From Longimicrobiaceae bacterium (GTDB taxonomy: Bacteria > Gemmatimonadota > Gemmatimonadetes > Longimicrobiales > Longimicrobiaceae), in contig JASLAX010000041.1 of assembly GCA_030146875.1 (NCBI GenBank), positions 1 through 64,000 of the forward strand: DNA of 64,000 nucleotides, given 5' to 3'. Below the pieces are notes generated by a model, which saw only the letters and a list, made by a program, of their open reading frames with translations, was not told the origin of the DNA and ran no database searches. This document shows, piece after piece, positions 9,519-17,366 of this stretch; the stretch's first letter is position 1, and every line of letters begins with the position of its first letter. The position numbers were made by a program, and so were the translations under genes.

Positions 9519-11075
9519 ATGCTTCAGGCATTTCAGGAGTTCCTGCGCTCGGCCGGCGTTCCGGGCCGCATCGACCTGGGCCGCCAGCCCGAGTATCTCT
9601 GGGGGCTGCTCCCCGAGATCGTGCTGGCGCTGGGCGCCATGGCGGTGCTGCTGGTGGACGTGTTCCAGAAGGGGAACCGCTCCGAGCCCTCGCGGCGCTC
9701 CATCCCCTGGCTGTCGCTGGGGGTGCTGCTGCTGACGGCGCTGGCGAACCTAGCCATGCTGGGGATGCGGGACGTGTCCCAGAGCGGGCTGGTGGCGCTC
9801 GACGGCTTCCGCGTCTTCACCAGCTTCGTGCTGCTCCTCTCCGGCGCGCTCACCATCTTCCTGTCCATCGGGTACCTGGACGACAAGGGGATGAACCGCG
9901 GCGAGTTCCACGCGCTGGTGCTGTTCGCCGTGCTGGGGATGATGCTGATGGCGGGGTCGCGCGACCTGCTGATGGTGTTCATCGGCCTGGAGGTGATGTC
10001 GGTCGCCATCTACGTGCTGGTGGGCTTCGACCGGGCCGACCCGCGCTCGGCGGAGGGGTCGCTCAAGTACTTCCTGCTGGGGGCGTTCTCCAGCGCCATC
10101 TTCCTGTACGGGGTGGCGCTGATCTTCGGGAGCGTGGGCTCCACGCACCTGCAGGTGCTCACCAACGCGGTGAGCGACGGCTCGCGCGGCGGCGACCTGA
10201 TGCTCATGGCGGGGGTGGCGCTGGCGCTGGTGGGCTTCGCGTTCAAGGTGGCGGCGGTGCCCTTCCACATGTGGACGCCGGACGCCTACGACGGCGCGCC
10301 CACCCCCATCACCGCGCTGATGTCCACCGGGGTGAAGGCGGCGGCGTTCGCCTCGTTCATCCGCGTGTTCTCCATGTCGCTGCTGGGGGTGCACGCGCAG
10401 TGGGCCGACGCGGTGTGGTGGCTGGCGGCGCTGACCATGGTGGTGGCGAACCTGGTGGCCGCCACGCAGGGGAGCGTGAAGCGCATGCTGGCGTACTCCT
10501 CGATCGCCCACGCGGGCTACCTGATGGTGGCGCTGCTGGCGGCCAACGACGCGGGGCGCTCGTCGTTCCTCTTCTACCTGCTGGTGTACACGCTCATGAC
10601 CTGCGGGGCGTTCGGCGTGCTGATCGCCAACTCGCGCGCGGGCGAGGAGCGTATGGCGCTGGACGACTGGGCGGGCTTCGGGTGGCAGCAGCCCATGCTG
10701 GGCGCGCTGATGTCCGTCTTCCTGCTCTCGCTGGCGGGCTTCCCGCTCACCGCCGGGTTCCTGGGCAAGCTGTTCATCCTGCGCGCCGCCGTGGAGGCCG
10801 ACCAGACGCCGCTGGCGGTGGTGCTGGTGCTCTCGTCGCTGGTGTCGTATTTCTATTACCTGCGGGTGATCGTGGTGATGTACATGCGCCCCGCGCGCTC
10901 GGCCGACGAGCACGGCCAGGCGGGCCTCTCGGCCCCGGCCGAGGCGGCGGTGGTGTTCGCGGCGGCCGCGGTGCTGGTGCTGTTCTTCGCCGCCGCCGGC
11001 CCGCTGCACTGGGCGCACGAGAGCGCCGCGTCGCTCTGGCGGGTGCCGGCGGCCGTGGCGGGGCTGGCTCCCTGA
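9519..11075 (+). CDS. nuoN: NADH-quinone oxidoreductase subunit N
   Basis: This is the third antiporter-like subunit and the last gene of the nuo operon. Typical motifs are FIGLEVMSVAIYVLVGF, FKVAAVPFHMWTPDAYDGAPTPITA and YSSIAHAGYLMVALLA. Its 518 residues give about 14 predicted helices. A strong hairpin terminator begins 30 nt after its stop, so transcription of the nuo operon probably ends there. Confidence 0.96.
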   Translation: MLQAFQEFLRSAGVPGRIDLGRQPEYLWGLLPEIVLALGAMAVLLVDVFQKGNRSEPSRRSIPWLSLGVLLLTALANLAMLGMRDVSQSGLVALDGFRVFTSFVLLLSGALTIFLSIGYLDDKGMNRGEFHALVLFAVLGMMLMAGSRDLLMVFIGLEVMSVAIYVLVGFDRADPRSAEGSLKYFLLGAFSSAIFLYGVALIFGSVGSTHLQVLTNAVSDGSRGGDLMLMAGVALALVGFAFKVAAVPFHMWTPDAYDGAPTPITALMSTGVKAAAFASFIRVFSMSLLGVHAQWADAVWWLAALTMVVANLVAATQGSVKRMLAYSSIAHAGYLMVALLAANDAGRSSFLFYLLVYTLMTCGAFGVLIANSRAGEERMALDDWAGFGWQQPMLGALMSVFLLSLAGFPLTAGFLGKLFILRAAVEADQTPLAVVLVLSSLVSYFYYLRVIVVMYMRPARSADEHGQAGLSAPAEAAVVFAAAAVLVLFFAAAGPLHWAHESAASLWRVPAAVAGLAP

Positions 11076-11105
11076 CCGGGCGGGGGGCGGCACGACGGTG
11101 AGCAC

Positions 11106-11132
11106 GGGCCCGGTGTACGAAGCACCGGGCCC
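11106..11132 (+). terminator. Terminator after nuoN
   Basis: A perfect 10-bp stem GGGCCCGGTG/CACCGGGCCC with a 7-nt loop is followed by TTCGTTT. It closes the nuo operon, and the hydrolase start is only 24 nt further on. The left arm recurs in the terminator after etfA. Confidence 0.8.
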
Positions 11133-11155
11133 TTCGTTTGCATACGGACGAGGAC

Positions 11156-12214
11156 ATGGCCGATCGAGAGCGGAAGGAGCCGGGAAGGCCCGAGGAGGGC
11201 TCCGGCGGAGGACTCTTCGGAGGGAAGAAGGGGAAGGCGGCGCTGGGGCTGGGCGCCGCCGCCGCCGCCGCGTACGCGGTGTACCTGATGGGCGCGCAGC
11301 GCGGACGCCGCAGGCCGGCGACGGAGCTGCCCAACGCCCTGGGGATGCCGGTGGAGTACGTTCCATGGGGCGACGTGCACTACGCCTACTACGCACGCGA
11401 GGGGAAGGGCCGGCCGCTGGTGCTGCTGCACGCCGTCAACGCGGTGGCGTCGGCGCACGAGATGCGGCCGCTGGCCCGCGCCTTTAAGCGCGACCGCGGG
11501 CGCCCGCTGTACGCGCTGGAGTGGCTGGGCTTCGGCCACAGCGACCGGCCGGAGCTGGACTACACGCCCGACCTGCTCGAGGACCAGCTCGAGCACTTCC
11601 TGGAGCGGGTGGTGCGGCCGGCGGGGGGCGCGGACGTGATCGCCCTGTCGGTGGGCGCCACCTACGCGGCCGAGGTGGCGCGGCGGCGCCCGGACCTGAT
11701 CCGGACGCTGGCGGCGATCGAGCCGGCGGGGCTGGGCGGCGAGCGCTCGCAGATCGGGCGCGGGTGGGGGCGGCTGCTCTTCACCCTGCCCGGGGTGCAG
11801 CAGGCGTTCTACGACCGCTTCACCACCCCCGACAAGCTGCGCGCCTTCGCCCGCGACCACCTGTTCACGCGCGAGTTCGGGGTGCCCGAGGAGTACGTGG
11901 AGTACGGCGCCGAGACGGCGCGGGTGGAGGGGGCGTCGCGGCCGCTGGACGATTTCCTGAGCGGCCGCCTGTTCCCCGAGGACGGCGCCGAGTCGTTCCG
12001 CCGGCTGCGCCAGCCGCTGCTGGTGGTGCACGGGACGGTGGAGGACCGGCGCATGGAGTCGTTCACGCGGCTCCCCGAGATGGAGGCCCGCCCCAACGTG
12101 ACCGTGGTGGGGCTGCCCACCGGAGCGCTCCCGCACTGGGAGCGGGCGGCGGAGGTGGTGGAGAGGATCCGCGAGTTCCACGAGGCGGCCGGGAGCTCCG
12201 CGGCGCGACCCTGA
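11156..12214 (+). CDS. Membrane-anchored alpha/beta-hydrolase
   Basis: This 352-residue alpha/beta-hydrolase-fold protein has unknown substrate. A charged N-terminus is followed by an Ala-rich hydrophobic segment (about residues 27-46), suggesting a signal anchor. The fold shows VLLHAVN (oxyanion region), the elbow ALSVGATYA where family members usually have GxSxG, and late VVHGTVEDRRME and LPHWE, which could supply the acid and the His. The elbow lacks the first glycine, so activity is uncertain. ATG 11156 has GAGG upstream; an in-frame TTG at 11138 is less likely. It sits behind the nuoN terminator, but no clear promoter is visible. Confidence 0.75.
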   Translation: MADRERKEPGRPEEGSGGGLFGGKKGKAALGLGAAAAAAYAVYLMGAQRGRRRPATELPNALGMPVEYVPWGDVHYAYYAREGKGRPLVLLHAVNAVASAHEMRPLARAFKRDRGRPLYALEWLGFGHSDRPELDYTPDLLEDQLEHFLERVVRPAGGADVIALSVGATYAAEVARRRPDLIRTLAAIEPAGLGGERSQIGRGWGRLLFTLPGVQQAFYDRFTTPDKLRAFARDHLFTREFGVPEEYVEYGAETARVEGASRPLDDFLSGRLFPEDGAESFRRLRQPLLVVHGTVEDRRMESFTRLPEMEARPNVTVVGLPTGALPHWERAAEVVERIREFHEAAGSSAARP

Positions 12215-12262
12215 GCGGGGGCGCGCCGCCCCGCCGGCCCTGAAGAACGTCCAGGAGGCCCG

Positions 12263-12616
12263 ATGACCCGATCCATCCCGCGCCGCGGCTCCGCGGCGGC
12301 GCTGGCCCTGTGCGTGGCGCTGTCCCTGGGCGCCTGCGCCAAGAACGGGGACGACCCGCCGGCCGACGGCGGCCCGGCGGACATCGACACCACCAACGCC
12401 TCGGCGCTGGACGGGCTGTCGAACCAGCAGATCGAGGGCAGCGCGGAGGCCATGACCCCCGAGCAGGCGCAGCAGCTCGGGATCGTGGACTCCAGCATCC
12501 ACGTGGAGAACCTGGGGAGCGCCGACACGGTGGCGCCGCGCCCGGGCACGCGGGACAACCTGCCGCCGCCCCCGGTGCAGAGGGCGGACAGCGCCGGGCG
12601 GGACACGGTGAAGTAG
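12263..12616 (+). CDS. Small hypothetical lipoprotein
   Basis: This 117-residue secreted protein has a basic N-terminus, a hydrophobic core and the lipobox LGAC, so it is probably lipidated by Lgt at the cysteine. The mature part is polar, rich in Asp, Ala and Pro, and looks disordered, with no domain I recognise. The ATG is preceded by AGGAGG at good spacing. It lies 48 nt after the hydrolase, possibly co-transcribed with it. Confidence 0.7.
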   Translation: MTRSIPRRGSAAALALCVALSLGACAKNGDDPPADGGPADIDTTNASALDGLSNQQIEGSAEAMTPEQAQQLGIVDSSIHVENLGSADTVAPRPGTRDNLPPPPVQRADSAGRDTVK

Positions 12617-12619
12617 GGC

Positions 12620-12646
12620 GGAGGGGAGGCCGGACGCCTCCCCTCC
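12620..12646 (+). terminator. Hairpin after the small lipoprotein gene
   Basis: A perfect 11-bp stem GGAGGGGAGGC/GCCTCCCCTCC with a CGGAC loop starts 3 nt after the stop codon. There is no real T-tract, so termination may be incomplete. Confidence 0.6.
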
Positions 12647-12696
12647 GGCCGTTCCGGCGCGCCCGTAAAGCCGTGTTGGAACGAGCGCTCGAATCC

Positions 12697-12725
12697 TTGC
12701 AGGGGGCGCGGCGGGCCCCTATACT
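12697..12725 (+). promoter_or_regulatory. Promoter of etfBA
   Basis: TTGCAG, a 17-nt spacer and TATACT form one of the best sigma70-type matches in the window. Transcription would start near 12732, leaving a 5' leader of about 50 nt before etfB. Confidence 0.75.
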
Positions 12726-12784
12726 CCCCGCCTTCGCCGGCCGCGGAAGGCCGCCGGTTCCCCCCTGGACCCAAGGAGATGCGC

Positions 12785-13534
12785 GTGAAGAGCATCGTCT
12801 GCGTGAAGCGCGTCCCGGACACCGAGACGCGCATTCGCATTGCGGGTGACGAGAAGTCGATCGAGACGGCGGGCGTGAAGTACGTCCTGAACCCGTACGA
12901 CGAGTTCGCGGTGGAGGCCGCCCTGAAGCACCGCGAGGCGGCCGGCGCGGGGGAGGTCACGGTGATCACCGCCGGCGGCTCCGAGTCGGCCGAGACGCTC
13001 CGCACCGCGCTGGCGATGGGCGCGGACCAGGCGGTGCTGCTCAAGACGGAGAGCCGGGTGGAGGGCCTGGCCGCCGCGCGCGTGCTGGCCGAGGAGATCC
13101 GCGGCCGCGAGGCCGACCTGGTCCTGTTCGGGGTGAAGGCGGCCGACGACGACCTCTCCGCGGTGGGTCCCATGGTGGCCGAGATCCTGGGCCTGCCGTG
13201 CGCCACTGCGGTGATGGAGTTCTCGGTCGAGGGGGGGAAGGCGACGGCGCAGCGCGAGGTGGAGGGTGGCACCGAGATGGTGGAGCTGAAGCTCCCCTGC
13301 GTGATCACGCTCACCAAGGGCGCCTACGAGCCGCGCTACCCCTCGCTGAAGGGGATCATGGCGGCCAAGAAGAAGCCGCTCGAGGAGAAGCCGGCCGCGC
13401 CGGCACAGGGCGGGCTGGAGCTGCGGAAGCTGGCGTACCCGGCCGAGCGCAAGGCGGGCATCTTCATCGGGCAGGGCGCCGACTCCGTCCCCGAGCTGCT
13501 GCGCCGCCTCCGAGAGGACGCCAAGGTCCTGTAG
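12785..13534 (+). CDS. etfB: Electron transfer flavoprotein beta subunit
   Basis: This is the AMP-binding beta subunit of ETF, which accepts electrons from acyl-CoA and related dehydrogenases and passes them to ETF-quinone oxidoreductase. The product opens KSIVCVKRVPDTE, the standard family start. It contains NPYDEFAVEAALK and the signature VITLTKGAYEPRYPSLKGIMAAKKKPL. GTG 12785 is preferred because AAGGAG (12773-12778) is then 6 nt upstream; the ATG at 12779 would abut that site. etfA follows 31 nt later. Confidence 0.93.
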   Translation: MKSIVCVKRVPDTETRIRIAGDEKSIETAGVKYVLNPYDEFAVEAALKHREAAGAGEVTVITAGGSESAETLRTALAMGADQAVLLKTESRVEGLAAARVLAEEIRGREADLVLFGVKAADDDLSAVGPMVAEILGLPCATAVMEFSVEGGKATAQREVEGGTEMVELKLPCVITLTKGAYEPRYPSLKGIMAAKKKPLEEKPAAPAQGGLELRKLAYPAERKAGIFIGQGADSVPELLRRLREDAKVL

Positions 13535-13565
13535 CCGCGAACCGACAACCGAGAGAGACCGAGAC

Positions 13566-14549
13566 ATGGCTGGCATTTTCGCGTTCGCGGAGTCGCGGGA
13601 CGGAGAGATCCGCAAGGTCGCCCACGAGGTGGTGACCGCGGCCCGCAAGCTGGCGGACGCCCTGGGGACCGAGGTCCACGCGGTGGTGCTGGGCGCGCCG
13701 GGGGTGGCGGCCGCGGCCGGCGACCTGGGCCGCTTCGGCGCCGACAAGGTGTTCGTGGGCGAGAGCGGCGCGTTCGAGCGCTACTCCGCCGAGGGCTACA
13801 CCTCGGTGATCGTCGACTTCCTGAAGGAGCACGGCTGCGAGGTGGCCCTGTTCCCCGCGTCGTCGATGGGGAGGGACCTGGCGCCCCGCGTGGCCGCCCG
13901 CCTGGGCGTGGCCTATGCGTCGGAGTGCACGGGGCTGGACGTGGAGGGCGGCGCCGTGGTCGCCACGCGCCCCGAGTTCGCGGGGAAGGTCTTCGCCACG
14001 GTGGCGTTCGCCGAGAAGCCCGCGGTCCTCTCCCTCCGCTCCAACGTCTTCACCCCGGTGGAGACGGCGAAGGCGGGCGAGGTGCAGAGCCTGGCCGTGT
14101 CGATGGACGGCGCGGACTTCGGCGCGATCGTGAAGGAGATCCGCGCCGCGGCGGGCGAGAAGCTCGACGTGTCCGAGGCGCCGATCGTCGTCTCCGGCGG
14201 GCGCGGGCTGGGCTCGCCGGAGAACTTCAAGCTGGTGGAGGACCTGGCGGCGGCGTTCGGCGGCCGGGCGGCCGTGGGCGCGTCGCGGGCGGTGGTGGAC
14301 GCCGGGTGGCGCCCGCACGGCGAGCAGGTGGGGCAGACGGGGAAGACGGTCGCCCCGACGCTCTACTTCGCCGTGGGCATCTCCGGCGCGATCCAGCACC
14401 TGGCCGGCATGCGCACCTCGCGCTACATCGTGGCCATCAACAAGGACCCCGAGGCCCCGATCTTCAAGATCGCGGACTACGGGATCGTGGGCGACCTGCA
14501 CCAGGTGCTCCCGCGCCTGGCGGAGGAAGTGCGGAAGATGCTGGCGTAG
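13566..14549 (+). CDS. etfA: Electron transfer flavoprotein alpha subunit
   Basis: This FAD-binding alpha subunit forms a heterodimer with EtfB. The C-terminal FAD domain is clear: GRGLGSPENFKLVEDLA, VGASRAVVDAGW, QVGQTGKTVAP, YFAVGISGAIQHLAGM and INKDPEAPIFKIADYGIVGD. The length (327) and gene order are normal. A terminator hairpin lies 81 nt after the stop. Confidence 0.95.
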   Translation: MAGIFAFAESRDGEIRKVAHEVVTAARKLADALGTEVHAVVLGAPGVAAAAGDLGRFGADKVFVGESGAFERYSAEGYTSVIVDFLKEHGCEVALFPASSMGRDLAPRVAARLGVAYASECTGLDVEGGAVVATRPEFAGKVFATVAFAEKPAVLSLRSNVFTPVETAKAGEVQSLAVSMDGADFGAIVKEIRAAAGEKLDVSEAPIVVSGGRGLGSPENFKLVEDLAAAFGGRAAVGASRAVVDAGWRPHGEQVGQTGKTVAPTLYFAVGISGAIQHLAGMRTSRYIVAINKDPEAPIFKIADYGIVGDLHQVLPRLAEEVRKMLA

Positions 14550-14630
14550 GGCGCCGCCGCCGCCGGTCTCCCCGCTTCGGCGGAGGTCGACCGGGCCGGT
14601 GGGAGGAACGGGGTGGGGTGCGGTGGGGAT

Positions 14631-14662
14631 GGGCCCGGTGTCGCGCGAGCGATGCCGGGCCC
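14631..14662 (+). terminator. Terminator after etfA
   Basis: The outer stem GGGCCCGG/CCGGGCCC encloses a second short stem TCGC/GCGA with a GCGA loop. CTCGTGCTTC follows, with only a weak T-rich run. The GGGCCCGGTG arm is the same as in the nuoN terminator. Confidence 0.65.
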
Positions 14663-14835
14663 TCGTGCTTCGGCTCCGTTGCGGATCGGCCTCGTGCCGT
14701 CCATCGGCGGACGGGGTACGTTTCACGACCGGGCCGCCTCTTGCAATCACCCTCGCGGGGAGCGGCCGCCGCGCGTATCTTCCTGCGCCGCGGGCGGGGC
14801 GCTCCGCCGCAACCGCCGCCCGGAGCCCCCTCCGT

Positions 14836-15312
14836 ATGGATCGACGCGCCCTCCTGACCGCCGCGGCCGCCCTGTCGGTGGCCATCGTCTCGCTCGCCCT
14901 GAACGTCTTCCTGCTGACGCGGCTTCGGAACCCGGAGCGGATGGCCGGGCCGGCGCTGGACCGCATGCTGGCGAGCCTGGCGAAGGAGGACGTGAAGATG
15001 ACGTACCAGATCCGCATCCCCGCGGGCACGCCGGTGCACTTCGACGTTCCCGTGGACGAGCGGTACCGGGTGAAGCTGAACACGTCCATCCCCATCGACA
15101 CCAACATCAACCTTCCCATCCGCACGCGGGTCGGGAACTGGAACGTGGCGGTGCCGGTGAAGGCGGACGTTCCCATCCGCACCGAGATCCCGCTCGCCAT
15201 CCGCGACACCTTCCGGCTCCGCACCTCCACGCAGGCGGAGCTGGTGATCCCGCTGGAGATCCGCGTGCGCGACCTTCCGCTCGACGCCCTGCGCCGCGCC
15301 GTGAACCCGTGA
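14836..15312 (+). CDS. Membrane-anchored hypothetical protein with beta-rich tail
   Basis: This 158-residue protein has one N-terminal transmembrane helix (about residues 7-27) followed by a short acidic/basic linker. The C-terminal part is a run of alternating hydrophobic strands with recurring I-P-I and R-T-x-I-P motifs, suggesting a small beta-sheet domain outside the membrane. I do not recognise the family. ATG 14836 is chosen because the long upstream in-frame extension is low-complexity and crosses the etfA terminator region. A TATCTT at 14776 could be its -10 box. The next gene starts 8 nt after the stop. Confidence 0.6.
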   Translation: MDRRALLTAAAALSVAIVSLALNVFLLTRLRNPERMAGPALDRMLASLAKEDVKMTYQIRIPAGTPVHFDVPVDERYRVKLNTSIPIDTNINLPIRTRVGNWNVAVPVKADVPIRTEIPLAIRDTFRLRTSTQAELVIPLEIRVRDLPLDALRRAVNP

Positions 15313-15320
15313 GCCATCCC

Positions 15321-16004
15321 ATGCGACGCACCCTGCTCCCCCTGGTCCTGCTGCTGGCCGCCTGCCAGGCGAAGGACGCCCCCGCCCCCGACGCGGCGGC
15401 CCCCGGCGACGCGCCCTCCGCGACGCCCGACTCCACCGCCACCGCCGACTCGGCCGCGACGGCCGGCTCCGGCTGGCGCGCCGTGCCGGCGGACGGCGTG
15501 CGGCTGCGCGGGAGCGAGCCGCTGACGGTGGAGACGGGGCCGCACGCGGTCCTGTGGCGCGCGGTGGACGCCCCGCTCTCCGCGCCGTACGCGGTGGAGG
15601 CGACGCTGCAGAAGCGCGTGGGTCGGCTGCACGAGGGCTACGGCCTCGTCTTCGGCGCGTCGGGGCTGGAGGGCGCGGAGGCAGCGCAGCGGTACTCGTA
15701 CTTCCTGGTGCGCGGCGACGGCTCGTTCCTGGTGAAGCTGCGTCGCGGGGCCCGGACGCCCGTGGTGCGCGACTGGACCACCCACCCCTCCATCCGCCGC
15801 GACGCGGAGGAGAGCGGCCAGCCCAACCTCCTGCGGGTGGAGGTGGGCACGGCGGAGACGATCTTCCTGGTGAACGGGACCGAGGTGGCGCGCGTCCCCA
15901 CCGCCGAGCTGGAGGCGACGGGCGCGGCGGGGATCCGCGTGGCGCACGACGTGGAGCTGCGGGTGAGCGGGTTCGGGACCCGCGCCCTGGCCGCGGCGCC
16001 GTGA
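15321..16004 (+). CDS. Putative lipoprotein with concanavalin-like/DUF1080-type domain
   Basis: This is a 227-residue exported protein with signal peptide and lipobox LLAAC (Cys about residue 15), followed by an Ala/Asp/Pro-rich linker to about residue 50. The rest resembles a small jelly-roll or laminin-G-like domain: YAVEATLQKRVGRLHEGYGLVFG, YSYFLVRGDGSFLVKLRRG and NLLRVEVGTAETIFLVNGTEVARVP. Such domains bind or act on carbohydrates, but no catalytic residues can be assigned. Its stop overlaps the start of the response regulator, so the two are probably co-translated. Confidence 0.65.
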   Translation: MRRTLLPLVLLLAACQAKDAPAPDAAAPGDAPSATPDSTATADSAATAGSGWRAVPADGVRLRGSEPLTVETGPHAVLWRAVDAPLSAPYAVEATLQKRVGRLHEGYGLVFGASGLEGAEAAQRYSYFLVRGDGSFLVKLRRGARTPVVRDWTTHPSIRRDAEESGQPNLLRVEVGTAETIFLVNGTEVARVPTAELEATGAAGIRVAHDVELRVSGFGTRALAAAP

Positions 16005-17071
16005 CGCCTTTCCGGGCCGGACCCCCCGCGGACGACCGTCCCACGCGGGTCCTGATCGCCGACGACGACCCGCAGATCCGGGCCCTCCTCCGCCGCGTGC
16101 TGGCCGGGGAGGGCCACCTGCTCCGGGAGGCCGAGGACGGCGAGGCGGCGCTGGCGTCGTTCCGCGAGCACGGGGCCGACCTGATCCTCTCCGACCTGCA
16201 GATGCCGCGCATGGACGGGCTGCGGCTGCTGCGCGCGGCCAAGGAGGCGGACGACTCGGTCGCGTTCCTGATCCTGACGGGCGCCGGGACGATGCACGAC
16301 GCCATCGAGGCGCTGCGCCTGCAGGCCGACGACTACCTGGTGAAGCCGTTCGACGTGGAGGAGGTGGTGCTGGCCGTGCGCCGCGCCCTGAACCACCGGC
16401 GGCTGCTGCTGGAGAACCGCTGGCACCGGCGCGCGCTGGAGGACCGGGTCGCGGAGCAGGCGGCGCAGATCGAGGCCATGCTGGTCGACGCCCTGCGCGC
16501 CCTGGCCACGGCGATCGAGATGCGCGACGACTACACCGGCGGCCACGTGGAGCGCGTGGCCCGGTACGCCGCCTCCACCGGCGCCGAGCTGGGGCTGACG
16601 GGCGACGACCTGCGCCACCTGTGGGTGGGCGCCCTGCTGCACGACGTGGGGAAGATCGCGGTGTCGGACGGGATCCTGAAGAAGCCCGGCCCGCTGACGG
16701 ACGAGGAGTACGAGGAGATGAAGCGCCACCCCGAGATCGGCGCCGGGATCATGCAGCGATCCTCCTTCCTGCGCCCCGGCATCCCCGCCGTGCTGCACCA
16801 CCAGGAGCGGTGGGACGGGAGCGGCTACCCATTCGGGCTGAAGGGCGATGAGATCTCGCTCCCCGGCCGCATCGTGGCGGTGGTCGACTGCTTCGACGCC
16901 ATCTCGTCCTCGCGCCCGTACCGCGGCGAGCGCTCGCGCGAGTCGGCGCTGGAGGAGATCCGCCGCTGCTCCGGCACGCACTACGACCCCTGCGTGGTGG
17001 AGGCGTTCGCGCGCGCCGCGGAGGCGGACTTCCCGCTGAGCCACGAGGTGCCGGTGCTGCCGGAGGTCTGA
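16001..17071 (+). CDS. HD-GYP response regulator (probable c-di-GMP phosphodiesterase)
   Basis: This is a two-domain cytoplasmic regulator. Residues 16-130 form a receiver domain with the acidic pair in IADDDP, phospho-acceptor D65 (LSDLQMP) and a KPF lysine. A short helix leads to an HD-GYP domain with H214-D215 (HDVGKIAVSDGILKKPG), HHQERWDGSGYP and GYP at 275-277. HD-GYP proteins cleave cyclic di-GMP, controlling motility and biofilm. GTG 16001 overlaps the preceding stop (GTGA). No sensor kinase gene is adjacent. Confidence 0.9.
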   Translation: MTPFRAGPPADDRPTRVLIADDDPQIRALLRRVLAGEGHLLREAEDGEAALASFREHGADLILSDLQMPRMDGLRLLRAAKEADDSVAFLILTGAGTMHDAIEALRLQADDYLVKPFDVEEVVLAVRRALNHRRLLLENRWHRRALEDRVAEQAAQIEAMLVDALRALATAIEMRDDYTGGHVERVARYAASTGAELGLTGDDLRHLWVGALLHDVGKIAVSDGILKKPGPLTDEEYEEMKRHPEIGAGIMQRSSFLRPGIPAVLHHQERWDGSGYPFGLKGDEISLPGRIVAVVDCFDAISSSRPYRGERSRESALEEIRRCSGTHYDPCVVEAFARAAEADFPLSHEVPVLPEV

Positions 17072-17084
17072 CGGAAGGGGGGGC

Positions 17085-17250
17085 CACGCGGAGGCGCGGA
17101 GGACGCGGAGGTGCGGGGGGCGAGGCCCCACCGCACCTCCGCGTCGTTCCAAGGGCACCCCCCTTTTCGAGGAGGGATGCCACCGGGACGCGGGAGGATC
17201 GTCGCGGGATGCCGCCGACGCACCCTCCGCGGCCTCCGCGCCTCCGCGTG
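17085..17250. repeat. Intergenic inverted-repeat element, copy 1
   Basis: This 166-bp element has perfect 18-bp terminal inverted repeats, CACGCGGAGGCGCGGAGG and its complement. Inside is a second perfect 13-bp inverted repeat (17104-17116 with 17131-17143) around a GGGGC-GAG-GCCCC tip. It fills most of the gap between the HD-GYP gene and valS. Related elements lie at 29921, 39112 and, shortened, 63031. It has no coding capacity of its own and resembles a REP/MITE-like family. Confidence 0.8.
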
Positions 17251-17291
17251 AGACAGGCCGTTGCGGTTCGACCGAGCATGCCGATCTTCGC

Positions 17292-17320
17292 TTGACCCCG
17301 CTTCCCGCCAGGCCTAACTT
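17292..17320 (+). promoter_or_regulatory. Promoter of the valS operon
   Basis: TTGACC, a 17-nt spacer and TAACTT lie 46 nt before the valS ATG. The site is immediately downstream of the repeat element, so the element does not separate promoter from gene. Confidence 0.75.
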
Positions 17321-17366
17321 CGCGGGTCGCGTCGAACCACCCCCTACCGCGAGGATCCGGATCCCG

